Below, piece after piece: positions 34,950 to 45,443 of a DNA stretch of 64,000 nt. The notes beneath the pieces are model-generated. The model made no database searches. It was given only the letters and a program-made list of their open reading frames with translations, and was not told where the DNA came from. Origin of the DNA: Adenophora triphylla var. japonica (taxonomy: Eukaryota; Streptophyta; Magnoliopsida; Asterales; Campanulaceae); NCBI GenBank assembly GCA_022495995.1, contig JAFEMH010007458.1, positions 24,912 to 88,911 on the forward strand, in the 5' to 3' direction. Made by a program: the position numbers and the translations under genes. Position 1 is the stretch's first letter. Each line of letters begins with the position of its first letter.

Positions 34950-35330
34950 CCGACTTGAGCGTCGGAGGGGCGTTAGCTATGCTAACGCCCAGCCCTAACA
35001 TAAATTTGTTTTGCAAGGTGTAACTTGAGCAAACGGAGTAGGCTCAACATGTTGACACGCCAGTACGGCTGATACTTGTTGAGACCTAAGCTGGAACAGG
35101 ACAAACATGTTGACACGCCAGTACGGCTGATACATGTTTGAGCCTGAGGAGGACAAAGGTCAAGCATGTTGACACGCCGGTACGGTTGATACATGCTTGA
35201 ACCTGAAGAAGAAAATTTCAACATGTTGACACGCCCGATGCAGTGATACATGTTGGAATTCTAGCTGGCGAGGTATAGAGCTTGTTGACACGCCAGGACG
35301 GCTGATACTTGCTCTATCCCTTCAAACGAT
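34950..35330 (+). repeat. Hairpin series with five 60-bp tandem units
   Basis: Two hairpins (CCGAC-TTGAGC-GTCGG at 34950-34965; GGCGTTAGC-TAT-GCTAACGCC at 34969-34989) precede five units sharing the core TGTTGACACGCC...TACGGCTGATAC. The arms flanking the core vary but stay complementary: CTCAACA/TGTTGAG (35043), CAAACA/TGTTTG (35101), TCAAGCAT/ATGCTTGA (35160), ATAGAGC/GCTCTAT (35275). Confidence 0.85.
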
Positions 35331-35349
35331 TTACCTCTGATCAAAGTAA

Positions 35350-35500
35350 CTATTGGTTAAAAGATTTACATCTTTTCTTACGAATTAAGGTTTTGACACC
35401 TTCGCCTGGGCGCACGTTTTCACACTTCTTTAAGTTGTGAACTATTGGTTGTAACATTTTCATGTTACCTACGGTTTATAACATTTACATGTTATCCAAA
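35350..35500 (+). repeat. Three short hairpins with a common frame
   Basis: AAAAGAT-TTAC-ATCTTTT (35359-35376), GTAACAT-TTTC-ATGTTAC (35451-35468) and ATAACAT-TTAC-ATGTTAT (35478-35495). The first two are each preceded by ACTATTGGTT. Same loop type, different complementary arms. Confidence 0.75.
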
Positions 35501-35806
35501 GAACAAACAAGCGTCCCTCAGGGACATAACTTACTTTGCTAAAAACCGTTGAATGTTTTTTCAAAAGATTTTTTCAGTTAAAGGACAAGTTGGATAAGCC
35601 AACAAGTCCCTAAAAACCTAAAAAAGCTTGAGTACTAGACCAACCTAGTACCCCCAAATAATATTGTCTCGGTTCTTATAAACCATTACAAACCAAAAAA
35701 CATTGTTTTAAAGGGACACTCCCCCCATTTGTTGTACCAATAAAGGTACACAAATAAAGCAAAAAATTGTTTTCATCCAAAATACCCAAAAACTTTAAAA
35801 TGTTTT

Positions 35807-37600
35807 TCAAACTTTTTGGCCTGCTGCCGCCGGTGTTGCGTCTTCCATTTGATCATTTAGAGTAGCCACTATGGTGCTTAAATCCTTGTTAGCATCATCA
35901 ACTAGAGCCTCTAGGGCCGCGGAATTCACTTCTTCTGCATCCGCTGGCTCACCAATATGGTCCTCCAAAACTTTTCTCTCATCTTCCAAGTTCCAAGCTA
36001 TGGTCTGTCCATTTTCATATTCTTCAATCATTTGAATACGGGTCTCCAACAAAGTCTTGGTGGCATTGAATTTGAAGTTCCCCTCTGCAACTTCAAGCTC
36101 TTTCATATGAGCCTTATTCTCAAAGACGAATGGCTTTCACTTCTTCTCCCAAGCGTTCAAAATCCTTCTTCAAACCTTCCACCTCACCTGCATGCTTGTT
36201 TGCCTCCCTCTTCAATTTCTCCACTTCCTTGGCCCTTTTGGTAGCCTCCTTTTGATTCTGCAGCTTCGTGACCAAGCCTCGCCGCTTTGATCTTCAATGC
36301 ATCAATGTAGGCCACAATCGGGGTCATGAGTTCCTGCACCAAAAAAGATGTTAGTACTTTATCAAGCTCTTTGATAAAATTTAAAGATTCCTTCATCTTT
36401 ACCTTCTCAACAACAGCCCTAAATTTTTCTCCTAACTTCTCCATGTCCATATCACTGTTTGCATCTGTGGCCTCAGCTTCCACCAGCTTTCTTTTCTTTG
36501 CATCCCCCTTCTTCTTGGATGCAGCCACATGGGAGCTAGCCACAATAGACACAGGGGTAGGGGGTTGTCCATCCTTCTTTGCCAAGCTTTTTGCTCTGGC
36601 TGCGGCAAGAAGGTCGGCAGCGGTAACAGTTTCCTTGGAGCGAGTGGCTGCAAAATAGAATGAAGAGTTAGAACAGATTAAAGGGGTTAGAACAACTTGG
36701 AGATAGGCAAAGATTTAAAGTATTTGATTAACTCCGTAGACATTGGGATAGGCTCAAAAGGTTTCTTCAAGGTTTGCCTCTCGGGCTTCTTTGGGACCAA
36801 CTTCCTTGTTAGAATCTGCAACAAATAGAACTGGTAGTGCCTTAAAAGTTCTCACTAAGGGTTCCAAGTTATAGATCTCGCTCACTCTTTCCTCTGTGTT
36901 GTCTTTAAAGGGAAAAAGCACATCCAATTTCGCAACTAGGCCAAAGAAAAATTTGGAGAAATAGTTAGTACATTCTTTGAAAACCATCATTAGAGTAAGA
37001 AAAATTGCCTACTACCTTGGGACCTCCATTTGAAGTTGGCACCCACATCCGTCACCAGGGTGCTCTTCTTTGCAAAAAGAACTTTTTCTTCCACCCTCTA
37101 TCGGCTGGATCAACATTGTCAATTAGGAAAGGCGTCCTACCAACCCTAACCCTAAAACCATATCTCCCTAAACCAAAGCTCCTAAATTCATGCGTAAAAG
37201 CAAATTCCTCTAGACCAATTGCTAACTCTGTTTCTGCATTTAGCCTTACTAGGGTTTGAAGGCTTCTCCAACCTTGAGGCATGAGTTGGGCATAGTTAAG
37301 CTTGGAAGATACAAAGAACTGGGTGATTAAAATTGGAAACGGGAATTTTAGGCCAATAGTGAACAGATATTCAGGGAAACATACCCATTCCGGGGAAAAA
37401 CAATCTGGAGTTAGGTCAGGATGGGTAAAAAGTTCGGTTTCAAAAGCCATGGCGTGATTCCTCTTGATAATTTCTAAATTAACGGCAGGAATGGTACACT
37501 TTTCTTTTTCAGGGTTCTTTAACATGTTTTGGGTGAGGAAACCTTCGGCAAACCCTCTCCACTCTCAATTAAAGTTACCACCTTTCTCTTCCCCATTTTT
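35807..37600 (-). pseudogene. Antisense ORF block of the Tat element (Transposase_28-like)
   Basis: Open segments on the strand opposite to gag-pol: 37525-37052, 36990-36754, 36653-36184 and 36106-35807. The first contains FSPEWVCFPEYLFTIGLKFP and QLMPQGWRSLQTLVRLNAE, resembling the domain annotated as putative gypsy-type transposon (PF04195) in antisense ORFs of Retand/Tat elements. The later segments are Lys/Glu-rich and probably coiled coil. A start MGKRKVVTLIESGEG at 37594 would need a frameshift to join. Gaps have intron-like edges (AAG|GTAGTAGG near 37017). Function in these elements is unknown. Confidence 0.65.
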
Positions 37601-37943
37601 CAAACGTAAAACAAAGATTCAAAGATGGAACTAGAAAGGAAACAAGAAACTCACCGGCAATTTCTACTTGATTCTCCTCTCCAAAACCGTCTTTTCCTGG
37701 TTCTCCTTCTTCTTCCCGTAATCTTTTTGAAAGCTACGTTTTTGAAAGGGAGAGTTGGAACAGGAGTCTTCTTATTTATGGAGGTTGAAAGTGGTTGAGA
37801 CCTTTTAAAACAAATACACCTTTTTGCCTCGAGAAACTACCAAAACCGCCCATCGCGTCTCTTTTTAAAACCGTCGTTCCTTTCTTATTTTGGCAAACCT
37901 TTTGAATTCTTTTTGTCTCTTTCTATTCTTCTTTTTAAATTCA

Positions 37944-37960
37944 AAAAGTTTGGGGGCAAT
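37944..37960 (+). other. Tat polypurine tract
   Basis: AAAAAGTTTGGGGGCAAT directly before the 3' LTR. Confidence 0.8.
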
Positions 37961-38538
37961 TGTTGGGCCCTACATTTTCGATCAACATGTTTTGCAACTT
38001 ACGCCTAAACAACTTGGTACTAACAACTTGGGTTGTTCTGTTTACAACTTGGTTTTTACCGGTTGGGACGCATAACGCTTTTCCTATTTTATAGGGAACG
38101 TGCCAAAGACCAGTTCAACCACGATTCTTCAGCAAGCCAACGATTATCTCTTTCCCAACGGATGAGTGCGGATAAATCTCCAAGGATAAACCTCAATTCC
38201 GAGTTTGTAGGCCCTCATTGTTATTTAGTTTTATTCTTGAGGTATAAAAGGGAACATACACTGTAAATTCACACACGCACCACACTAGCCTAAGCTCCCT
38301 TTTCATACGCTCTTAGCATTGTAATCTCAAGAAAATTCATAGTAAACTTTCGGTCAAGGCAGGAGCCACATCCTCCCGGGGTTTTATGCCGGCGAACAAG
38401 TTGTTCAAGGGCTTTCCCTAGTCAACAAATGTCTTGTGTCCATTTCTATTCAACTTGATAGTCATTGTACCTAGATTCATATCACTTTAGTCACTTTTCC
38501 CATCATACAAATCTAATTGTTGAAATTTGACCAAAACA
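37961..38538 (+). repeat. 3' LTR of the Tat element
   Basis: 578 bp; TATAAAAG at 38243-38250. Followed by the target copy ATGAT and the resumed Cauli_VI frame. Confidence 0.92.
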
Positions 38539-38945
38539 ATGATGAAGTCATGGAAGCCATTAAGAATATGCCTCTTCCGTCAATGTTGCAAACTAAGACA
38601 CATTCTGAAGTTGTTCCTTCTAATAAAGGATCGACGTCATCTAATAAGGATAAAGTGAAGGTGACTGTCGAAGGGAAAGATGTGAAAATTACATTCAAGG
38701 GAAAAGATGAAACAGTTTGCTCTTTGATGGAAAATCTTAAGATTGACCTTTAGTTTCTTTTATCCCTTTTATTGTAATCAACAACACTCTCGCTGTTAAT
38801 ATTTCAGTTTTTTTTTTCAATGAGATGGGTTTGGAGTATGTTTCATTACCGTTATATCTTTATTTAGCAGTGCCACTACTGCATTGTTGTGACAACTTGA
38901 ACATGGCAGCTAAGGTGAGAATTTCTAATGCCAAATTATTTTTAG

Positions 38946-39191
38946 GTTGATATAGTAGACTTCAATGGCAGCTTTTTGGCCCGTGTTCGTGATCTTGTTG
39001 GTCCAAATCCAATAATTTTGGTTATCACCAAGGTAATAGCTTCTTCAATATGTTTATACAGTTTTCTCCTTTTTTTTTGCAATATTACTTATACTTTCAA
39101 TGTTGATAAAGGTTGATCTTCTTCCCAAAGGGACATATTTTAACTGTGTTGGTGACTGGGTTGTGGAGGCTACATTAAAGAAGAAGCTCAA
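38946..39191 (+). pseudogene. Two exons of a YqeH-type plastid GTPase (BPG2/NOA1-like)
   Basis: Exon 38946-39032 (after AG, before GTAATA) encodes VDIVDFNGSFLARVRDL and PNPIILVITK. Exon 39112-39191 (after AG, before GTAAGT) encodes VDLLPKGTYFNCVGDW and EATLKKKL. Joined across the intron this gives TKVDLLPK, the G4 motif of circularly permuted GTPases related to YqeH, closest in my memory to plant BPG2. Native proteins act in chloroplast rRNA processing and ribosome assembly. G1-G3 motifs and all other exons are missing, so this is a captured piece inside the CACTA element, downstream of and parallel to the Cauli_VI gene. Confidence 0.82.
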
Positions 39192-40499
39192 GTAAGTCCT
39201 GAACTTCCTGTGTCTATCATCATTTTGGATACAGAATGTTGTGATGTTTGAACTAAGGAAACCATTTGTATAACAATTTAAATGTCATTTTGCTTGCATC
39301 TTATTCACATAGGCATATGTTAGGAACTTGGTGCATCTTATTCACATAGGCATATGTTAGGAACTTGGTGCCTTAAATCTGATTTCATGTGTTCATTTTC
39401 TATTTTATATATAGCCTTTTATTAATGCTCATACATTATCCATCTTTTGCTTGTAGTCAGATCAGAGCACAGGGTTTTGATAGCAATTGGTTATGTTGTT
39501 TGGGTAGTTTTGCATCTATATTTCATTGGAATTCATATGGAATATATGAATGTTCAAAACATCAGTCAGATTTGGTGTTATTTTGAATGGTTGTATGGTA
39601 ATGAGGGAAGTAAATGTGTTGATTCTAATAGGAATAATATTTGGCAGCATGGGTTGGTATTGCCTTGGAATACTGGCCATATGTATAGAGATTGTGTTTG
39701 TATAACTTCAGGTTTGCTCAGTTTGATGTATTCTACAGAAGCTATGACAGTGAGACATCAATATGTTGTTTGCTTTTTGCTGTTTTGGATCAGTTGGTTG
39801 TTCAATATTGTTGTTTGTTGGAATATGTGGACTGATGGAGGTAATATCAGAATCAAGAAAAGGTTTGGTTGTTGGATTCTGTGGAAAGCATCAGGTTTGG
39901 TATCAATCTGTTTGGAGGGTTGGAAGGTGCTAAAGGAAATTGTCTTCAGCTTGCTGGTTTTTGGCAGCAATTGGTGAATCAAATTTTATTCAATTTGTTG
40001 TTTTTTGTGATATTGCTGAGACTGTTAAGCATGTATTGTCTATTGAAATGTTTTTGGATTTTGCTTGGATGTTCTGATGTTTGGTTAAAAGAGGATAAGG
40101 GAGAATTTTTGGTTCCCAGGTTACTGTTGTTTCAAGTTGTTATGAAGCAAGTTCACGGCTACCTCTTCTTGTTGTTTAATTGGTGGCAGTATGTGTTGGT
40201 AGTGCTTTGGAATATTGTCCAAATGTATAGGATTTGTGGTTGAATAGAAAATGATGTCTAGTGTCTAAGAAGATTTGGAAAAAATATTGATTGTAATAGA
40301 AAAGATGGATAAATATAGATTGATAGGTGATATATGTGTAATAGTGAGATTGAGGTTTAGGCTCCATTTCACTCATGAAGTGAATGGTTGTCCCCCTCTT
40401 GTACAATTTCATATGTTTGTGTTTAATAAAATCCTCCCATGTATCGTCCTAGTTCCATAAAAAAAAAAAAAATAGGTTATGCTAAAAAAACTAAATCCA
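39192..40499. other. CACTA interior without recognised gene
   Basis: Contains a small direct repeat (CATCTTATTCACATAGGCAT near 39297 and 39332). TG-rich sequence from 39450 to 40250 gives long, Trp/Cys-rich open frames with no domain I recognise. Further exons of a captured gene are possible but not supported. Confidence 0.5.
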
Positions 40500-40824
40500 T
40501 ATATTTTGCAATGACTTATTTTGTTGTTGTATATCAATATCTTTTGCAACGACTTTTGTTGTTGCTGTAAATACTATCTTTTGCAACGACTTATGTTGTT
40601 ATTATACACATAATATTTTGCAATGACAGAAATTCCGCAACAACATATGTCGTTGCGAAAATACATATTTTTTTCAACAAAAGTCGTTGCAAAAAACTTA
40701 CGCTATGCCCATTCCCGCAACAACCCTGCAACGATAAATGTCGTTGCAAAAAATAATTTTTGCAACGACATGGTATTTTTTGCAACGATATTTGTTGTTG
40801 CAATAAATGGGTTTTCTTGTAGTG
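40500..40824. repeat. CACTA right subterminal repeats and terminus
   Basis: More than ten copies of TTTTGCAACGACTT or its complement, ending in GGGTTTTCTTGTAGTG. Confidence 0.8.
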
Positions 40825-41371
40825 AATAGTAGAAATAGTTAATATAATAGAAAAAAGATAACAATGATTTTTCATTCATTGACTTAATGCAAGGCTTCGA
40901 ATAAGTAGGGAGAGTAACTATGAGAGGTAATGAATCCAAATATGATTCTAAATTAACTAATATTGATCTGGTTCTAGATCAACTTGTGACTAGGGCTTGG
41001 TCATTGAGGTGATCCCCTTTAATGATAGTTGTCTTCTATCACTATCAATTTGTAAACCTGGGCAAGTGTGAATTGGAGGACTAGTATTGGGAAATTTGTA
41101 ACAACATAATTAATCTGCAACCCATTTGAATTGAGTTTCTAATATTAAAAGGTGAAGGTACGTAATTAGTTGGTGTGCATTATACGCAGCAAACGAAGCA
41201 AATTGGATGATAGACAACTCGGTAAGCTACAGAATAATTGCAGAAGACAAGTACTGAAATTTGATTGCACAAAAGACCAGGACCAGAAGTACTTGTCAAT
41301 TGCATCTGTGCTTTTAATCATATGATACCTTCACACATTCCAGAATTGTGGCCCAATGTCTCTGTACTGCT
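40825..41371. other. Flank between CACTA and gypsy elements
   Basis: AT-rich DNA with no gene or motif that I can support. It may belong to an outer CACTA element whose left end is at 27296. Confidence 0.5.
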
Positions 41372-41912
41372 TGTGATGTATACGCAGCGGAATATGTTAA
41401 AGAGAATCGCCTAACGAATCTCAAATGAGACTTTCCAAAGAAATCTCAGCAAACAAAGTTAATTAGACTTTGAGTAATAACCGAAAAGGGACAATAATTG
41501 CAAAGCAATAATTTGATTATATAAAACTTGATTGTTCAAACAATGAAAGACTAACGTATTTATACTACTTACAATAAGGAATAATCTATTTACGAATGTA
41601 TGAAAAGATACAACTTGAATCAGACACGTCCCTTCAATGAGCAGGTGCGAATTTTTAACAGACACAACCTTCCAGGAGTCCCTCGGCCGAGGCAAGGAAA
41701 CAGCTCGGCCGAGCAATCAACACAAGCCCAAGAGACACAACCCTTCAGGAACTGCACGGCCGAGTCGCAGAATTAGCACGGCCGAGCAACAGCTTTAGCT
41801 CGACCGAGCAACGGCTTGACTCGGCCGGGCAAAACAACTTTTGACAACCAAGTTTTTGCTTTTGTCCCCTCGGCCGAGGCAAGGAAACAGCTCGGCGAGC
41901 ACTTCTGCATCA
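41372..41912 (-). repeat. Gypsy 3' LTR with repeated CTCGGCCGAG palindromes
   Basis: Begins TGTGATGTATACGCAGC and ends CTTCTGCATCA on the plus strand; a purine tract (AAAAGAAAACAAG on the minus strand) adjoins. About eight copies of a CGGCCGAG motif lie at 41681-41900, including perfect CCTCGGCCGAGG (41681, 41868) and GCTCGGCCGAGC (41703). The end points are inferred without a second LTR. Confidence 0.65.
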
Positions 41913-41925
41913 GACTTGTTTTCTT

Positions 41926-42566
41926 TTAAACACCCGAGTTTTCAAATGTTATGTCCTCTTGGTCCCCAAGTTGTTCTGCCTCAACACGATCTACATCATA
42001 CTCCCCCACTTTAAAAGGATTCGTCCCCGAATCTATGTCATCGCAAAGAGGATCATCCGAGTAATAAGCAACTAAATCCGCCACATTAAAAGTTGGGGAG
42101 ATATTCCACCCAGTTGGCAACTCTACCACATAAGCATTGTCGTTAATTTTCTGAACAATCTTACAAGGGCCAAGTTTCTTTTGATGTAGCTTGCTATATG
42201 TTCCTTGAGGGAATCTTTCTTTGCGTAGATGGACCATCACCATTTCACCTACATTGAAGACCTTCAAACGACGTCGCTTGTCTACATGTTCCTTGTACTT
42301 CGCATTTGACTCCGTAATATTTCTTCTTACTTCTGTCTGAACTGCCTCGATCATTTCAGCCATATGCTTAGCGGCGATACTGTATCCCGGAACCTTTGGC
42401 AAAGGAATCAAATCAAGAGTATATAGAGGGGGCTTTTGATAAACTATCTCAAAAGGTGACTTCTTCGTAGAACGATTGACCATGTTGTTGAAAGCAAACT
42501 CGGCTGTGGCTAAGGCTAAGTCCCACTTTTTAGGAAAATCCCCACACAGACAACGAATCATTGAGC
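41926..42566 (-). pseudogene. Gypsy integrase C-terminal part
   Basis: Contains CLCGDFPKKWDLALATAEFA, NRSTKKSPFEIVYQKPPLYT, HVDKRRRLKVFNVGEMVMVH and KLGPCKIVQKINDNAYVVEL, ending at a stop at 41926. Continues the core at 44348 once the solo LTR is removed (NRTL joined to GSMIRCL). Confidence 0.88.
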
Positions 42567-42571
42567 CCAAC

Positions 42572-44342
42572 TGTAAGTGCTCCAATTTGAGCTTGTTAGA
42601 ATTTTCGTTAGAAAATTAACGAAAGTTATAACATTTCTAACAATTCCTAACAATCCTAACATTTCTAACAAAGTGAGGGTAAAATGGGCATTGTTATTTA
42701 AGGTTAAACCTCAAAAAGAATCTTAAAAAGCAAAACAAAGGAAGAAAACCAAAAATAGCAATGGCTGGAAACATAAAACTGGCTGCTAATTTGAATTTTG
42801 AAAAGAAATATTCTTCCTGTCCAAAGCCTGAAGCTGTAATTAATGAACAGTGCACGCTCAAGGTCCTATCCGCGCGGATGAGTTTGCATTTTTCAGAGGG
42901 CTATAAATTGAGCCCTCCAGTCACAAAAATAAGGGGCAACAACACCAATTGCACCGAATCTCTGGCGAAATATAGAGAGAAAACAGTGAGAATTCTTCAA
43001 GAATTGTCACCATTTTCTCTCCAATCTTTCCCAACTCACACTCATCCACTCACTCTCATACTTAAGCCTTAAACACTCATACACTCAAGCCAAAAACTCA
43101 AGAACACAAGGAATATTGGTAAACCCTCCTTCTCCTTACCCTAAACTCCAACCATGCATGCATTTGCAAACTACAAAATGTAGTTCTTTCATCTTCTTGC
43201 TTTAGATCTAAGAAGATCACCATGGAAGACCATCTCCATGGATGATCTTCTACAAAGATCAAAATTATTTTCAAGTTCTCTTACTTTCTTGCAAAGAAAA
43301 CTCATTTTCAAAACCCTAAATACCATTTTCAAGCATAAAATCTCATTTTCAAAGGATAAAAATCCCCTTCCCAAGCAAATGAAATGCTTAGTCCTAATGT
43401 ACCCCAAGGATGGTTTGGTATAGTTGATTCACCACTAAAATGTCAAGTGATCACTAACCAAAACCTAGGGAAATGGGGACAAGCATGGATGCAAAACCCC
43501 CTTTAAAATCACATTTTCTCTCTTGAGAAGTTGCTGTCCAGTAGCAATTTTCTCAGACCTCAGTCCATGGTCTAATTTTTTGGACACAGATAAATGTGGA
43601 ATTTGGTGTTGACTACAAAACACTTTTTGTAGCCAACATCCAGATCTTTCCATACATATTTTTACTTTATTTTTTGGGTGAGTAAAACTCCTCTTTTCAA
43701 ATTTTCTTTCAGAGGCTAGTTCATCAACTTCTGGGGATCCAGATCTCATATCTGAGGTTTCCAGAAGGTTTTGACCCCTCAAATCTTCTCCAAAATGGAA
43801 AATTCCTTTGCACAAATCTTATTTATGGTGTCTGGAACAACTTTCATTCTCTGAGTTTATCCAGATTATGAAGTTTTAAGACCCTTGAATCCATTTCAAA
43901 ATCAAAGGTCCACTGCCTTTTTCATTCTGGCAGAAATGGCTCTCAACTTCAAAAGGTCTTTTGAGTACCAAATCTCAATCCAAAAATCTTCCAAAAAATC
44001 ATGGGATCAGTTTAAAGTCTTAAAAGGATATCCCAATTTTTACTTTTCTGAGTTTCAAATTATTTTGGCCAAAACACACACACACACACACACAAATGAT
44101 TTTCAGCTTGGAAGACTCGTTTTACGAGGCATTCCGGGTGCACACTAACGTCCTTCCCGGCGTGTAACATGACCTCCGAACCCAAATTTCTGATCTCGGG
44201 TTTTTTTCAAAGTTTTGGCCCTTAAAAACAAAAATGGCGTGGCGACTCCGTTCTTTTTTCCCGGGTCTTATTTGGTTTTTTTCAAAGAAACTACGAAAAA
44301 ATCGAATTTCATTTCCCGCGAAAATGGCGACACATCATCACA
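42572..44342. mobile_element. Solo LTR, 1771 bp, of an Ogre/Tat-type family
   Basis: TGTAAGTGCTCC...CACATCATCACA flanked by CCAAC on both sides (42567-42571, 44343-44347), inside the integrase sequence. Its last 450 bp match 45444-45890, which is followed by a primer-binding site, proving it is an LTR. A (CA)n run lies near 44076. Short open frames inside show no domain. Confidence 0.9.
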
Positions 44343-44347
44343 CCAAC

Positions 44348-45443
44348 GTCCGGTTCACCACTTCTGTTTGACCAATAGTTTGAGGGTGAAATGAACTACT
44401 ATATTGTAATGACGTCTGAAATATATGCCAAAGAGTACGCCAAAAGTGACTCAGAAATTATGTATCCTGATCCGATGTGATTGACTTAGGCACCCCATGT
44501 AGGCGAACCACCTCCCTGAAGAATAAACCCGCTATGTGTGCAGCATCCGATGTTTTTCGACAAGGAATGAAGTGAGCCATCTTAGAAAAATGTTCAACCA
44601 CCACAAAAACTGAATCATTACCTCTCTGTGTTCTAGGTAGTCCCAAAACGAAATCCATAGAAATGTCTTCCCACGGACCATCCGGAACAGGTAACGGTGA
44701 ATATAATCCCGTATTCTGGGATTGTCCTTTGTTGCGTTGACAAGTCATACATTTCCGAACAAAAGTGTGCGTATCTTTGCGAAGTTGTGGCCAAAAATAC
44801 TTCCGAGCAACAAGTTCTACTGTTTTGTCTCGTCCAAGGTGACCATCTTTATGTAACTCCGCAATGAGGCTTTCGCGAATGGAACCATGAGGGATACACA
44901 ATCTGTCACGATAAAATAAAAATTCGTATAAACCAACCGGACCTCCATCTCTACATTTTGCCCATATCTCAGCAAAATCAACATCTGCCTCGTACAAACT
45001 CTTCAAACAATCAAATCCCACTACCGAAGTACGCATAGTTACCAATAAATTAGCCCGGCGACTCAAAGCATCCGCCACTTTATTAAGCTGTCCACTTTTG
45101 TGTTGAATGACAAAAGTAAACTGCTGTAAATAGGATACCCAACGTGCATGCATGCGATTAAGTGTTGTCTTACCATTCAAGTATTTTAATGCTTCATGAT
45201 CCGTATGAAGAGCGAACTCACGATGCAGCAAATATTGTTCCCAATGCTTTATCACTTGTACAACCGCATAGAACTCAAGTTCATACGTAGTCCATTTTCG
45301 CTTTGACTCCTCCAATTTTTGACTCATGAAAGCAATCGGCCTCTTCCTTTGTGTCAAAACAGCACCAATGCCAACCACTGAAGCATCTGTTTCCAACTCG
45401 AATGGTATTGAAAAATCTGGTAATACTAGGAGCGGCGCATTTC
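44348..45443 (-). pseudogene. Gypsy RNase H and integrase N-terminal/core part
   Basis: [20 protein letters not shown] begins the RNase H domain, followed by [19 protein letters not shown] and DALSRRANL. The integrase HHCC ([15 protein letters not shown]...CMTCQRNKG) and the core Asp in [10 protein letters not shown] follow. The open frame stops at 44458 just after SITSDQDT, then resumes in decayed form ([15 protein letters not shown]) up to the insertion. One in-frame stop lies near 44456. Confidence 0.88.

Larger units (their letters stand above)
28692..38538 (+). mobile_element. Tat-lineage Ty3/gypsy retrotransposon, 9.8 kb
   Basis: LTRs 28692-29267 (576 bp) and 37961-38538 (578 bp), TGTTGGG...AAAACA, with target duplication ATGAT (28687-28691, 38539-38543). 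PBS-like TTTGGCGCCGTCCGTGGGAA follows the 5' LTR; TTTGGGGGCAAT precedes the 3' LTR. Order gag, protease, RT, extra RNase H, integrase, then a hairpin-rich region and an antisense ORF block: the layout of Tat elements such as Retand. LTRs are very similar, but pol is full of frameshifts and stops. Confidence 0.92.
28566..38753 (+). pseudogene. Small Cauli_VI / RNase H1 N-domain protein gene, split by a gypsy insertion
   Basis: 28566-28691 encodes 42 residues starting MAYLFYVVWAGRRLGIYDSW and including GFSNAKFKGY, the hybrid-binding fold of eukaryotic RNase H1 and the caulimovirus inclusion-body protein. The frame is cut by the Tat element and resumes at 38544, exactly after the second ATGAT, with EVMEAIKNMPL, to a stop at 38753. 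Without the insertion and one target copy the frame is continuous, 111 residues. The C-terminal half is Lys-rich (SSNKDKVKVTVEGKDVKIT) and matches nothing I recognise. There is no RNase H catalytic domain. It may bind RNA/DNA hybrids. Whether it was a transposon gene or a captured host gene is unclear. Now broken. Confidence 0.8.
27739..40824. mobile_element. CACTA (En/Spm-like) element, 13 kb, non-autonomous, with captured genes
   Basis: Terminal inverted repeat CACTACAAGAAAACCCATTT at 27739, exactly inverted at the right end (40805-40824). Both ends carry many TTGCAACGAC-type subterminal repeats. Flanks are AAG and AAT, so the 3-bp duplication is imperfect. No TNP2-like transposase. Contents: the Cauli_VI-domain gene, two exons of a YqeH-type GTPase, and a nested Tat gypsy element that accounts for 9.85 kb. 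Confidence 0.8.
41372..45443 (-). mobile_element. Truncated chromovirus-like (Reina-type) gypsy element, split by a solo LTR
   Basis: From the left on the plus strand: 3' LTR (41372-41912), integrase C-terminus (41926-42566), solo LTR insert (42572-44342), then integrase core and RNase H (44348-45443). The right side is cut at about 45443, where another element's LTR begins, so RT, protease, gag and the 5' LTR are missing. Sequence such as [12 protein letters not shown] and [18 protein letters not shown] is typical of plant chromoviruses of the Reina type. Confidence 0.85.

Noticed and set aside
28566..38753. Cauli_VI domain as evidence for an integrated caulimovirus
   Set aside because: The domain also occurs in eukaryotic RNase H1. 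There is no movement protein, coat protein or pararetroviral polymerase, and the reverse transcriptase between the halves belongs to a Tat gypsy element with its own LTRs.
38946..39191. A native BPG2/NOA1-like gene
   Set aside because: Only two exons are present and both lie between the CACTA termini.
39447..40243. Long open frames of 124-176 codons in the CACTA interior
   Set aside because: TG-rich, Trp/Cys-heavy translation with no recognisable domain and no splice-consistent partner; probably chance.
42761..43072. 103-codon open frame on the plus strand
   Set aside because: It lies inside the solo LTR and has no domain; LTRs of this size often contain chance frames.
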